The notes: generated by a model not told the origin, from the letters alone. A DNA stretch of 64,000 bases from SB15 sp964639245 (GCA_964639245.1 CAZXCU010000002.1:372001-436000), one strand, 5' to 3'; shown: positions 25,123-33,691, numbered from the stretch's first letter. Translations and numbers: made by a program.

Positions 25123-26928
25123 CTAATCCGCCGCGCTGAGAACGCCTGCTGTTTCCCTCTGAACGCGCTGCTGGTCAGCCAGTTGCAATTCGTAAATGTC
25201 CCGGTAGAGACCGTTCAGCGCCAATAGTTCATCATGGGTGCCGCGTTCGGCAATCCGTCCTTTATCCAGCACCAGAATTTCATCCGCGTGCAGCACAGAG
25301 GTCAAACGCTGCGCGATGATAAATGTGGTGCGGTTGTGCATCAGCCGACGGAGCGCTTGCTGAATTTGAAATTCAGTTTCGGTGTCCACACTGCTGGTCG
25401 AGTCATCCAGAATCAGAATTGCGGGATTCATCACCAGCGCACGGGCAATCGCAAGCCGTTGGCGCTGCCCACCGGAGAGAGTCACCCCGCGTTCGCCCAC
25501 CAGCGTATCGTAGCCGTGTGGCAGTTCCAGAATAAACGGATGGGCATTGGCAGCCTTTGCCGCCGTGATGATTTCGTCTTCGCTGGCATCAGGCCGCCCG
25601 AAAGCGATATTTTCCCGCACGGTTGCCGAGAAAAGCAGCGATTCTTGCAGCACAATGCCGATATTTTTTCGCAGGGCATGGTTGGTTAAAGCGCGCACAT
25701 CATATCCATCAATCGTAATGCGCCCTTCGGTCACGTCATAAAAACGCGGAATCAAATTGACCAGCGTTGATTTGCCTGACCCCGTTCTGCCTAACAGGGC
25801 AATCACTTCGCCCGGCTTGGCTTCCAGATGGATGTCGCGCAACGCATAGGGCAGTTTTTCATCGTAGCGGAAATTGACCCCTTCAAACCGTACCTGTCCC
25901 TGCATGGTGGCGAGTTCAATGGCATCCGGTTTGTCGGTGATGGTTTCTTCGGCATCCAGAATTTCAAACACTCGTTCCGCGCTGGCAATGGCTTGGTTGA
26001 TGAGCATAATCACAAACCCGACCAGACGAAGCGGTTGCGCCATCAGCAGAATGTAAAAATTAAACTGCACAATCACGCCAATCGTGACCCCGCTATAATT
26101 CTGCTCAATCAACCACCCGCCAAAAATCAGGGTAATTACGCTGCTGAGGGCGACCAGAACGGCGCTGAACGGGATAAAAAATCCCCATGCCCGCACGACG
26201 CGCAACTGCTGGTCATAGAGACGGGCATTTTCATCCCCGAATTTGTCAATCTCGAAATTTTCACGGGAAAATGCGCGTACCACTTCCGCCCCGATGAGCG
26301 ACTCGGACAGTTGATTGCCCAGATGGGCGAGGTGTTTCATCACCTTGTCCCATTCGGTTTGCACAAACGAGGCAAATTTCACCGAACGCAGCGCAAGAGG
26401 AATCATCGGGAGCATGGCTGCGAGGGTTAAAAGCGGATTGGTCAGGAACATCATCGCCGCGCTAAACACGACAATTAACACCGTGTTCAATCCGTCCAGC
26501 AACCCGAAGGCGATAAAACGCTGCACCTGATCGACATCACTAATCCCGCGTGTGATGAGTTCGCCGGTTTTAGCGTTGTCATGGTAGGTAAAGGACAAAC
26601 GCTGCACTTTGTCATAGAGTTCATTGCGAATGTCATAGGCCACATAATGCGATTCGGCTTCGACAAAATAACGGGCCAGAAAACCTGTGACCCCGCGTAA
26701 AATCCCCAGCCCAAAGACCAGCAGCCCCATCTGAAAGAGATAGTCTCTATCGGCGCGGTCAATGGCTTGGTCAACGACTTCGCGGAGAACTTGCGGAATC
26801 AACACCGCCAGCACCTGCGCGGCGATAATCCCGAACAAGCCTAAAAATGTATAGCGTTTATACCGATTACCATAAGCAATCATGCGCCACAAAGCGCGGA
26901 GTGCGTGTTGCTGTCTCAGCGATTGCAT
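25123..26928 (-). CDS. ABC exporter half-transporter with degenerate catalytic site
   Basis: Type IV ABC exporter subunit of 601 aa with six membrane helices followed by the ATPase domain. Walker A is GRTGSGKST and the signature LSGGQRQR is canonical. The catalytic Glu after Walker B is replaced by Asp (ILILDDSTSSVD), and the switch histidine is replaced by Gln (IIAQRLTS). These losses complement the altered signature of its partner, as in known asymmetric exporters such as TM287/288 and BmrCD. Its ATG overlaps the TAA of the upstream ArsR-type gene (TAATG), indicating translational coupling. Confidence 0.93.
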   Translation of the reverse strand: MQSLRQQHALRALWRMIAYGNRYKRYTFLGLFGIIAAQVLAVLIPQVLREVVDQAIDRADRDYLFQMGLLVFGLGILRGVTGFLARYFVEAESHYVAYDIRNELYDKVQRLSFTYHDNAKTGELITRGISDVDQVQRFIAFGLLDGLNTVLIVVFSAAMMFLTNPLLTLAAMLPMIPLALRSVKFASFVQTEWDKVMKHLAHLGNQLSESLIGAEVVRAFSRENFEIDKFGDENARLYDQQLRVVRAWGFFIPFSAVLVALSSVITLIFGGWLIEQNYSGVTIGVIVQFNFYILLMAQPLRLVGFVIMLINQAIASAERVFEILDAEETITDKPDAIELATMQGQVRFEGVNFRYDEKLPYALRDIHLEAKPGEVIALLGRTGSGKSTLVNLIPRFYDVTEGRITIDGYDVRALTNHALRKNIGIVLQESLLFSATVRENIAFGRPDASEDEIITAAKAANAHPFILELPHGYDTLVGERGVTLSGGQRQRLAIARALVMNPAILILDDSTSSVDTETEFQIQQALRRLMHNRTTFIIAQRLTSVLHADEILVLDKGRIAERGTHDELLALNGLYRDIYELQLADQQRVQRETAGVLSAAD

Positions 26929-28022
26929 TATCTCTCCAATGCGGCTTGCAAACGTTCAATAACATCGCCCAATCCATCGGGGTTGAGGCGGAAATAGCGG
27001 TTAGTTCCCTGTGGGCGGACTTTTACAAGATCGGTTTTGGCTAACAGCGCCAGATGCCGTGAGACAGTGGACTGTGAGAGATTTAAAATCTCCGCTAAAT
27101 CGCCCACGCTGTATTCTTGATTGGCAACCAAGCCCAGAATATGCAGGCGGTTTTCATCAGCCATTGCTTTAAGGGCGGGATACAACCCCACCAATTTATC
27201 TGATTCCGCGTAGGAAGTCGGAGTCAGGTTGGCATTGAACGAAATCCGCAGTGTGTCTGCATAATGGTTATAAACGACATATGTTCCTACATAACAGGAA
27301 GGAAACCATTCCATGCGCGGGGCCTTGTAACCCGCATTTTGAATAAACTGCGGAATCGGGCGGCCTGTCACCACACGGAAAATTGTGGCAAGGTCGGTTT
27401 CGTGGTGCTGACGCTGGTGATAGTCTATCGCGTTTTGCCAGCGATGTTTTGCATCGGCATAATTTTCGGCATAGCCTTTGTTCCACAGCGCCGTCAGGCT
27501 TTCAATCAACCCATGTTTGATGAGGTCGGGATTGAGCAAATAGTGGGTGATGGTTTCTGTTGACACGGGCAAGGGACTCCGATGCAGCAAATCGCGCTTG
27601 GCCTGCACCTGCTGTAAATAGCTGTTGAGCGCGTCGAAATCGCTTAACCGGGGTGGGGCGGGTAAATCATAATTGGTACTTAAATCCATCAGCGAGGCTT
27701 GAATCGCATCCCGCATTGAATCGGGATGGAGCGCCTCTAAAAAGTCCAACACCGCGTCCATGTCTTCATGCACCGCCGAATCGGAAGGCAGCTGACTCAA
27801 TAACCAGCCCTGAATGGCGGGCGCAAATAAGAGCGTGCTGGTTGTTTCATAAAAATGAGGCGGCGGGTCTGCTAGTAACCGACTCGACACGCGATACAAC
27901 CAATCGCCCAAGCCGTCCATATGCTGTGCAGGCTGAATTAGTACCAGTGTGGCGGTTAAATCTTGCAGCAGTGAGTAGCGAAATTGAATTTTTAGGCTTT
28001 GTTCCAGCGCGATAAATCCCAC
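26928..28022 (-). CDS. ArsR-type transcriptional regulator with large N-terminal domain
   Basis: Protein of about 364 aa. The last ~90 residues form an ArsR winged helix: LKAMADENRLHILGLV, then YSVGDLAEILNLSQSTVSRHLALL and a wing ending NRYFRL. The N-terminal ~270 residues are a helical domain of unknown ligand, comparable to other large ArsR proteins in this kind of genome. I choose the GTG at 28022, with AAGGA 7 nt upstream. An in-frame TTG at 28064 would place the start inside the operator. A perfect inverted repeat upstream and the TAATG junction with the exporter gene suggest a repressor of itself and the exporter. Confidence 0.85.
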   Translation of the reverse strand: MGFIALEQSLKIQFRYSLLQDLTATLVLIQPAQHMDGLGDWLYRVSSRLLADPPPHFYETTSTLLFAPAIQGWLLSQLPSDSAVHEDMDAVLDFLEALHPDSMRDAIQASLMDLSTNYDLPAPPRLSDFDALNSYLQQVQAKRDLLHRSPLPVSTETITHYLLNPDLIKHGLIESLTALWNKGYAENYADAKHRWQNAIDYHQRQHHETDLATIFRVVTGRPIPQFIQNAGYKAPRMEWFPSCYVGTYVVYNHYADTLRISFNANLTPTSYAESDKLVGLYPALKAMADENRLHILGLVANQEYSVGDLAEILNLSQSTVSRHLALLAKTDLVKVRPQGTNRYFRLNPDGLGDVIERLQAALER

Positions 28023-28044
28023 CACAGCATCCTTGCGTATTTGC

Positions 28045-28068
28045 CTATTTGCACAACCATGCAAATAG
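28045..28068 (-). promoter_or_regulatory. Probable operator of the ArsR-type regulator
   Basis: Perfect 9-bp inverted repeat CTATTTGCA and TGCAAATAG separated by 6 nt, ending about 23 bp before the chosen start codon. Size, symmetry and position fit the binding site of a dimeric winged-helix repressor. An extra direct copy of TATTTGC lies beside it. Confidence 0.7.
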
Positions 28069-28179
28069 TAAGGTTTCTGCTTGTACCTGTCAAGAGAATG
28101 GTTTGGGTGATAAGAAATTTGTGGCGCATCATAAATTTTGCGTGTACTCTAATGGCAGTTCAGATTGAGGATGGAATTT

Positions 28180-29286
28180 ATGCTGCGGCGAATCTTGCTG
28201 GTTCTGGTGATGGTATTTCTGGCACATAGTGTGGCGCTGGCGCAACAGCCCGAAGGACAAGTCACTCATACAGTCGCACAGGGCGAAAATTTATATCGAA
28301 TCGCGCTGCAATATGGCATCACAATTGACCAACTGAGTGCTGCCAACGGCATTACCAACCCGGCACTGGTGTATGTGGGACAGGTTTTAATTATTCCCGG
28401 TGCGCTGGTAGGGGGTGGGGCGGAATCTGTGGCAATTACCGCAGAACAACCTGCCGCTGAAACCGCACCCGTCACCGAAACGGTTGCTGAGACTGCCGCG
28501 ACTCAAACCACGCATGTTGTCCAGCAGGGCGAAACACTTGCCAGCATCGGGCGCTTGTACGGGGTGGATTGGCCTACGATTGCTTCTCTCAATGGCATTA
28601 CCAATCCTAACACGATTGTTGTCGGGCAATCGCTCATTATTTCTGGCGGAACAGCCGCACCTGTCGCAGAAACGGTGGTCGAAACCCAACCCGTCGAAAC
28701 TGTCGCCGAGGTGGTGCAACCCGTCGCTAACCAGACCACGCATACAGTTAAGGCGAATGAAAGTTTAGGCTCGATTGCGCGTTCCTACGGGGTAAACTGG
28801 CAGGATATTGCTGCCGCCAATGGCATTTCTGACCCCAACACAATTTTTGCCGGACAGGTGTTGACCATCCCCAACCCTACTGCCACCCCGCCTGCTGATT
28901 ACAGCGCCCCCGCCCCGACCAACGTGGTTGACAACGGCAAAATGATTCTGGTCGAATTAAGCAAACAAACCATCACCGCCTATGAAAATGGTGGGGCGGT
29001 TAAGTCTGTCATTGTCTCAACCGGATTGCCCGGAACTCCCACCGTACAGGGCGATTATTACATTTATTCCAAACTGCCTTCGCAAACCATGTACGGGCCG
29101 GGCTATTATCTACCGGGTGTGCCTTGGGTGATGTATTTTTATCAGGGCTATGCCATTCACGGAACCTACTGGCATAACAATTTCGGACAACCGATGAGTC
29201 ACGGATGTGTCAATTTGCCTTCGGATGAAGCCCAATGGTTTTACGATTTTGCGCCAATGGGAACACTGGTACGGGTGGTTTATTAG
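28180..29286 (+). CDS. Secreted LysM-repeat L,D-transpeptidase
   Basis: Secreted peptidoglycan cross-linking enzyme of about 368 aa. The ATG at 28180 follows GAGG and opens a signal peptide (MLRRILLVLVMVFLAHSVALAQ). Three LysM domains follow, each ending in a VGQ or AGQ phrase (VYVGQVLIIPG, IVVGQSLIISG, IFAGQVLTIPN), joined by Ala/Glu/Thr/Val-rich linkers. The C-terminal YkuD domain has His327 in YAIHGTY and the catalytic Cys343 in MSHGCVNLP. LysM domains would hold it on peptidoglycan while it makes 3-3 cross-links or attaches proteins. It is divergent from the ArsR gene. Confidence 0.94.
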   Translation: MLRRILLVLVMVFLAHSVALAQQPEGQVTHTVAQGENLYRIALQYGITIDQLSAANGITNPALVYVGQVLIIPGALVGGGAESVAITAEQPAAETAPVTETVAETAATQTTHVVQQGETLASIGRLYGVDWPTIASLNGITNPNTIVVGQSLIISGGTAAPVAETVVETQPVETVAEVVQPVANQTTHTVKANESLGSIARSYGVNWQDIAAANGISDPNTIFAGQVLTIPNPTATPPADYSAPAPTNVVDNGKMILVELSKQTITAYENGGAVKSVIVSTGLPGTPTVQGDYYIYSKLPSQTMYGPGYYLPGVPWVMYFYQGYAIHGTYWHNNFGQPMSHGCVNLPSDEAQWFYDFAPMGTLVRVVY

Positions 29287-29316
29287 ATTTCTTATGTTGC
29301 ATTTGGAATTGCAGAG

Positions 29317-29811
29317 ATGGAACAAAGCAAACTAGCTGAGCCAAGCCGCGTCATTTACCAAGAAACCGCCTCTGAGGTTGGTCATCTTGATTTTGAGGTG
29401 GAAATTTTACGGACTCTTTCTGTGTGGGGGTCGGTGAGTATGCTGTTGGGCTTGCTGCTGCGTCGTCATCACGATGAGACTATTCAAGGGGTGGGCGACC
29501 AGTTTTTAGGGTGGGGCGCAATTGATTGGCTGTTGGCGATGAACGGCCTCCGCACGAATCGGATGACCCGCCAAAAATTGCAAACAGGTCAGCTGACCTC
29601 CGCCGACTTGGAGCAAAAAGCCCTGACACTGGAGCGCCTCCTGTTGTTCAACGCGGGTTTGGATGTCCTGTATATCGCGGGTGGGCTGCAACTCGGTAAC
29701 AACGAAAATCCACGCTGGCAGGGCTGGAGTATGGGTATTTTCCTCCAAGCCCTGTTCTTGCTGTTTTTTGACTTGTTAAATGGCTTGGCGCTGCGTCGTC
29801 GCCGTTCATAA
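29317..29811 (+). CDS. Small predicted membrane protein, 164 aa
   Basis: Hypothetical integral membrane protein with about four hydrophobic segments: SVWGSVSMLLGLLL, FLGWGAIDWLLAM, LLLFNAGLDVLYIAGGL and IFLQALFLLFFDLLNGL. A charged loop (RTNRMTRQKLQTGQL) lies between the second and third. The pattern is reminiscent of DUF6992-type proteins, but I am not certain. It follows the L,D-transpeptidase by 30 bp and may be co-transcribed with it. Confidence 0.75.
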   Translation: MEQSKLAEPSRVIYQETASEVGHLDFEVEILRTLSVWGSVSMLLGLLLRRHHDETIQGVGDQFLGWGAIDWLLAMNGLRTNRMTRQKLQTGQLTSADLEQKALTLERLLLFNAGLDVLYIAGGLQLGNNENPRWQGWSMGIFLQALFLLFFDLLNGLALRRRRS

Positions 29812-29814
29812 AAA

Positions 29815-29835
29815 ACGCCCCTTTAAGTGGGGCGT
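29815..29835 (-). terminator. Terminator after nrfA
   Basis: The arms ACGCCCC and GGGGCGT enclose a 7-nt loop. On the minus strand the stem is followed by a T-run, so it ends the nrfHA transcript 20 bp after the nrfA stop. It also lies just after the stop of the plus-strand membrane-protein gene. Confidence 0.85.
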
Positions 29836-29855
29836 TCTCATTACATGGTCTTCTT

Positions 29856-31205
29856 TTATCGACCCGTTTCTTCTGCCTCGGCTTGAGAAGGTAGGGTGGC
29901 GGTGGGGTCATATTTCAGCAGCACCGCAAAGGCTTCCAATTCCGATTGCCGCGCTAAATCAATGCAATTTGCCAGCACCCGCGCTGATTCTTGTGGGCTG
30001 TGGAAACCGGTACTGTTTTCCGACGAAACAAAATCCCAGCGCAGTTGGGCGGAACGGTGTAGTTGCAACGCATTGGTGAGTTCTTCGTCGGTAGCACCCG
30101 CGTTTTTGGCTGCCACAATCGTATCAATGGCATCCAGCAGGGCTTCTTCGCTGTCCCGCAGCAATCCGGCGGTGGTATCTTGAATGGTATAGACACGGTT
30201 GGTCAATTCTTCTTCTGACCAACGGTGGCAGGTCTGGCACGCTGCATTGACATTTTCCAATGGACTCCGCAGCCAGTGGTCGGAAATTTTCACGCTGCCC
30301 TGACGGATATAGGGCATGTGGCAGTCCGCACAGGACACACCCGAACGCGCATGAATCCCGCTGCTCCACATTTCAAATTCGGGGTGCTGAATTTTGATCA
30401 TCGGCGCACCGGTTTCGGCGTGAGTCCAGTCGGTGAATTCAACATCGGTGTAATATTGTTCGATATTGTCAATCGAAAGGCCATTTTTCCATGGGAAGGT
30501 CAGCACTTTGTCTTCGCCCGCAAAGTAATATTCAACATGGCACTGGGCGCACACATAGGATCGCATTTCCTGACGGGTGGCGTTTTCAACATCAATTCCG
30601 CGGACATCCATCGCATTCACAAATGCCGGACGGGTAATCCGTAGTTCCATGGTTTCGGGGTCGTGACAGTCCGAACACGATGACCCGAAATGCAAATCGC
30701 CGACAAGATCATTAAACGGGGTATGGTTGAATTCTTCCCAGCCCATTTCGGCAATCAAACCGGGCGCTTCGGCGGCATGGCAGTTGATACACGCGCCGGG
30801 TTGGTCTTTGACCTTGACTCGTTCGGTGTCTTCTTGGTCGGTTTGGGCGTAAAAGTGACCGCGTTCTTCGTTGTGGTCAACGCTAAAGGCATAACCCGCC
30901 CACAAGCGCACCATTGCCGGGTAGCGTTCCAATTTGCTATAGGGTTCAGACCCGCCATATTTGGTTTCGCCATAATTCTGGCTGGTCATGTTAAAACGGT
31001 CATATTGGTATGGGAAATTTTGTCCCCACACGGCGGGGTCAATTTCATCTTCCGCGATTTCCACGACCTTTAACGGATATTCCGATTCTTCATCTTTTTT
31101 GTCATTAATGTTGATCAACAGCGCTGCGACGACCATCGTTAAACCCACGATGATGACAAACGCCGCCCCGTAAATCAGATTGCTTCTTGAAAGTACCTTT
31201 TGCAT
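29856..31205 (-). CDS. nrfA: Ammonia-forming cytochrome c nitrite reductase, catalytic subunit
   Basis: Reduces nitrite to ammonium with six electrons outside the cytoplasmic membrane. Five haem-binding motifs are visible in order: CINCH, CSDCH, CAQCH, CADCH and CQTCH. The first, active-site haem motif is CxxCH instead of the CxxCK of the E. coli enzyme, a variant known in part of the family. Family blocks CAQCHVEYYF, QHPEFEMWSSGIHARSGV and MPYIRQG, with the active-site Tyr and His, are present. The N-terminus is an uncleaved-type signal anchor. I start at the ATG at 31205 with AGGGGA upstream. The gene begins 8 bp after the nrfH stop. Confidence 0.95.
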   Translation of the reverse strand: MQKVLSRSNLIYGAAFVIIVGLTMVVAALLININDKKDEESEYPLKVVEIAEDEIDPAVWGQNFPYQYDRFNMTSQNYGETKYGGSEPYSKLERYPAMVRLWAGYAFSVDHNEERGHFYAQTDQEDTERVKVKDQPGACINCHAAEAPGLIAEMGWEEFNHTPFNDLVGDLHFGSSCSDCHDPETMELRITRPAFVNAMDVRGIDVENATRQEMRSYVCAQCHVEYYFAGEDKVLTFPWKNGLSIDNIEQYYTDVEFTDWTHAETGAPMIKIQHPEFEMWSSGIHARSGVSCADCHMPYIRQGSVKISDHWLRSPLENVNAACQTCHRWSEEELTNRVYTIQDTTAGLLRDSEEALLDAIDTIVAAKNAGATDEELTNALQLHRSAQLRWDFVSSENSTGFHSPQESARVLANCIDLARQSELEAFAVLLKYDPTATLPSQAEAEETGR

Positions 31206-31213
31206 AGTTTCCC

Positions 31214-31672
31214 CTAGTTTTTCCGATGCCCAACATTGCCATGACACACCACGCAACTGACTTCCTCGCCGTCATGGGAGGCAATCTGGCTGACGAAGGT
31301 TTCATGACATTCAATACAGTTATTTTGAACGACTTCGGCATTGAAGTCTTTAATGCGGATGTTGTCTTCATACGTGCCGAACGTAAATGCGACGCTGTGA
31401 TTAAACCCGTTGCGCCCTTTGACAAAGTATTTGGATACCAGATTGTCGTGGGGGGTGTGACAGTCGTTGCAGACCGCCACTTCTTTGTGGCTGGAATGAT
31501 TCCAGCTTTCGTACTGGTCGCGCATCACATGGCAATTGACACAGGACTCGGGGTCGTTGGAAAAATAAGATGTTCCTTCCGCATAGGTGAAAGTGAACAA
31601 ACTTAACCCAAACAGAACACCCCCAAGCAGCAGTAGAATCAATCCACGCCTTTTGCTTGCAAATTGAAGCAT
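31214..31672 (-). CDS. nrfH: Cytochrome c nitrite reductase small subunit, quinol oxidase
   Basis: NapC/NirT-type tetrahaem membrane cytochrome of 152 aa that passes electrons from the quinone pool to NrfA. A single membrane anchor (LILLLLGGVLFGLSLFTF) is followed by four haem motifs: CVNCH, with the nearby Met of CHVMRDQY as the likely first-haem ligand, CNDCH, CIECH and CVVCH. It is directly upstream of nrfA and downstream of a Fnr-type box, so nrfHA form one regulated operon. Confidence 0.95.
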   Translation of the reverse strand: MLQFASKRRGLILLLLGGVLFGLSLFTFTYAEGTSYFSNDPESCVNCHVMRDQYESWNHSSHKEVAVCNDCHTPHDNLVSKYFVKGRNGFNHSVAFTFGTYEDNIRIKDFNAEVVQNNCIECHETFVSQIASHDGEEVSCVVCHGNVGHRKN

Positions 31673-31702
31673 CCCTCACCTTTCTCCTCTTACACATTGT
31701 TA

Positions 31703-31708
31703 AGCATA
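31703..31708 (-). promoter_or_regulatory. Predicted -10 element of the nrfHA promoter
   Basis: The minus strand reads TATGCT. A start site seven bases downstream, near 31696, would be 41.5 bp from the centre of the Fnr-type box and about 24 nt before the nrfH ATG. This is the geometry of a class II Crp/Fnr-activated promoter. Confidence 0.6.
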
Positions 31709-31730
31709 ACCAGAAGAAATGGGGTGTTCT

Positions 31731-31744
31731 TTGAGCTACATCAA
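31731..31744 (-). promoter_or_regulatory. Fnr/Dnr-type binding site before nrfH
   Basis: The minus strand reads TTGATgtagCTCAA, one base off the symmetrical consensus TTGAT-N4-ATCAA. It overlaps the last codons and TGA stop of the regulator gene. The regulator's recognition helix contains the ETVSR pattern that reads TTGA in Fnr-type proteins. Confidence 0.7.
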
Positions 31745-32424
31745 GTAAGTTGTATGAATTGTGACAGTTCGCCTACGTTCTTAATGACAATGCGCTGGCG
31801 ACCACAGGCCAGAAGTGCCTCTTTTTCCCACTGGGTGAGGGTGCGGCTGACGGTTTCAATGGTTGTGCCGATAAATTCAGCCAAATCCTGCTGGCGTAAA
31901 CCGATTTCTACCCCTTCGTGGGTTGTGACCCCAAATCGCTCACTATACCGAAGCAGAGTCCGCGCCAGTCGTTTTTCTACCCGTTCGGTGGTCAGTTCGC
32001 GGATGCGCTGATGGGCAAGGTGCAAGCGCTGAATAAGCAGATGGACGACGGTTTTGGATAACTCAGGATATTGTTGCATGAGCAAAACGAAGTCTTGCCC
32101 GTTGAAACGGATAACATTACTTAGGGCGATGGCTTCGACTCTGCCGGGAAAAATGCCGTCGTCAATCAGTGCTTGTAAACCGAGTAAATCACCCTCTCCG
32201 AAAAAATGTAAACTTACATCCTGTCCCATCGGGGTATGTTCAATCAATCGTAAACAGCCTTTTTGAACAAAATATAGGTGGGACGCGGCATCGCCTTGAT
32301 GAAACAACACCTGGCGTGCTTTGACTGTTTGCGGCGTGGCAATGTCACTTAAAGGGCGGACAATATGCGGTGGCAAATCGTGAAAAACCAGAATCTGATG
32401 GATGTCGGTGGGTTTCATGACCAT
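31741..32424 (-). CDS. Crp/Fnr-family regulator, probable activator of nrfHA
   Basis: Protein of 227 aa with an N-terminal cyclic-nucleotide-binding-like barrel (VLFHQGDAASHLYFVQKGCLRLIE) and a C-terminal winged helix whose recognition helix includes TIETVSRTL. The Glu and Ser-Arg of ETVSR match the Fnr residues that contact TTGAT. The four-cysteine Fe-S cluster set of Fnr is missing (only two scattered Cys), so it is more like Dnr/NnrR or redox-insensitive members. I start at the ATG at 32424, with AGAAGG upstream. A 69-codon longer frame runs through an intergenic repeat and is rejected. It sits 68 bp upstream of nrfH on the same strand. Confidence 0.9.
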   Translation of the reverse strand: MVMKPTDIHQILVFHDLPPHIVRPLSDIATPQTVKARQVLFHQGDAASHLYFVQKGCLRLIEHTPMGQDVSLHFFGEGDLLGLQALIDDGIFPGRVEAIALSNVIRFNGQDFVLLMQQYPELSKTVVHLLIQRLHLAHQRIRELTTERVEKRLARTLLRYSERFGVTTHEGVEIGLRQQDLAEFIGTTIETVSRTLTQWEKEALLACGRQRIVIKNVGELSQFIQLT

Positions 32425-32784
32425 AGAGACCTTCTTCCTGTGTGTTATTAATAGGTAGCATAGGGATTCTTTGGAATTTGCCCTAGTGAAGAATGTCACT
32501 TTTTTACCTAAATCTACCATGATTGCTAGTCCCCACCCCCACCCCATTGCATGGAGAAGGGCTTCAAGAGGCCGTTTTTGCTCCCCATCGCTACGCAGTG
32601 GAGAGGGGGCCGGGGGGTGAGGACGGTTCACTTTGGCTCATTTACTCAACGAGTAATCAGGGTTAAATCTGTACAAACGCAGGGGATAAACATGCCAAAA
32701 GATACGGCTAGCGGCTTGATTGCTTTGTGATGAAATCTTTGTTATGCTGGTTTTTGTAGCATAGACCTTAAATACGAGGCTTTT
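32425..32784. other. Gene-free 360 bp with an intergenic repeat
   Basis: Divergent gap between the Crp/Fnr gene and the TIR gene. About 32530-32625 holds a C-rich to G-rich repeat (CCCCACCCC ... GGGGCCGGGGGGTGAGG) related to the hairpin at 1219-1243. A perfect small inverted repeat, TTACTC-AAC-GAGTAA, is at 32642-32656. I cannot pick a confident promoter or RNA gene here. Confidence 0.6.
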
Positions 32785-33679
32785 ATGACACAGGTCATGA
32801 TTTCCTACCGTAATATCGATGGGCAGAAAGAATTTGCTGATGTCCTTGAACAAGCCCTTGCCAAAGCCGGTTTTAGCACATGGATTGATAAAAACAATAT
32901 TCCGCCTTTGTCCCGTTGGGAGGATGAAATCTTTAAAGGCATCAAAAACAGTGATTTTGTAATTTTGTGCCTGTCTCCAGAATATTTTGAGAGCGAAATT
33001 TGTTTGTTGGAATGTTATGTTGCACGCGGCTATGGAAAAAATTGTTACCTATCATCGTTCCGCATGATGCAGAAAATTCACAGAGGAATGTGTACAGTCT
33101 GTGTAAAGATTTTGAGGAAACGACAGGCATTGAACACCTCAATTTCCTTGATTTTCATGTCGGCAATGTAATGGGTCTCCAAGAAGACCGTGCTACCATG
33201 ATTAACCGTCTCATCCAATCGATCACAAATCCGAGATCGCCTGAAACACCTTATGATGTTTTTGTCTTGTTTAAGTGGCAGCAAGCTAAGTTTGCGACGC
33301 GCATTGTGGATGATTTACAGGCTGCCGGCATTCCGGCATTTATTCACACACGGGGTATCGACATCGGGGCGGATTGGCGGCGAGTCGCATGGAGCGCCAT
33401 CTTAAAAACAAAATTGCAATCGTGGTTTTGTCTCCCCAGATTGCGGAAAGCCAATACATTTCCAAAGAAGTCTTGATGTGTCGCACACGCGGCACATCGT
33501 TTATCCCGATTCTGCCGGAGGAATTTGTCCATGACGAAAAAGTGAAAGCGCAAATTAGCGCGGCGCTGTCGCAAAATCGTAATCTGGCGGATTTGAATAA
33601 ATATCAATGGCTAATGCCCACCGAAGGCTATCAGCCATTCATACAAAAACTTATTGCGGCTATTCAACAAAGTTTGTAA
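32785..33679 (+). pseudogene. Tandem TIR-TIR protein gene interrupted by two frameshifts
   Basis: Three overlapping frames encode one continuous protein of about 298 aa. TIR domain 1 runs from MTQVMISYRN through LSPEYFESEICLLE. At the A6 run at 33036-33041 the sense moves to another frame, giving LLPIIVPHDAENS as expected for a TIR domain. TIR domain 2 begins at YDVFVLFKWQQAKF. Near 33380 the frame moves again to give MERHLKNKIAIVVLSPQIAESQY and SFIPILPEEF. Each shift equals loss of one base. Both domains keep the Glu expected for NADase-type TIRs (CLLE and SKEV). It may be a pseudogene, two sequencing errors in runs, or a frameshifted gene. TIR proteins of this kind act in defence or NAD hydrolysis, but no partner gene is adjacent. 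Confidence 0.75.
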
Positions 33680-33691
33680 TGGGAGCGTGGT

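Noticed and set aside
28023..28064. TTG start of the ArsR-type gene at 28064
   Set aside because: It would run through the perfect inverted repeat that looks like the operator and has no ribosome site. The GTG at 28022 follows AAGGA.
32425..32631. N-terminal extension of the Crp/Fnr regulator by 69 codons
   Set aside because: The extension translates an intergenic repeat (Pro-rich and Trp/Gly-rich stretches) and lacks a ribosome site. The ATG at 32424 has AGAAGG at normal spacing and fits family length.
33000..33476. Middle frame of the TIR region as an independent gene
   Set aside because: Its sense begins in the middle of one TIR domain and ends in the middle of another, with no ribosome site. 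The three frames read together give one coherent two-domain protein.
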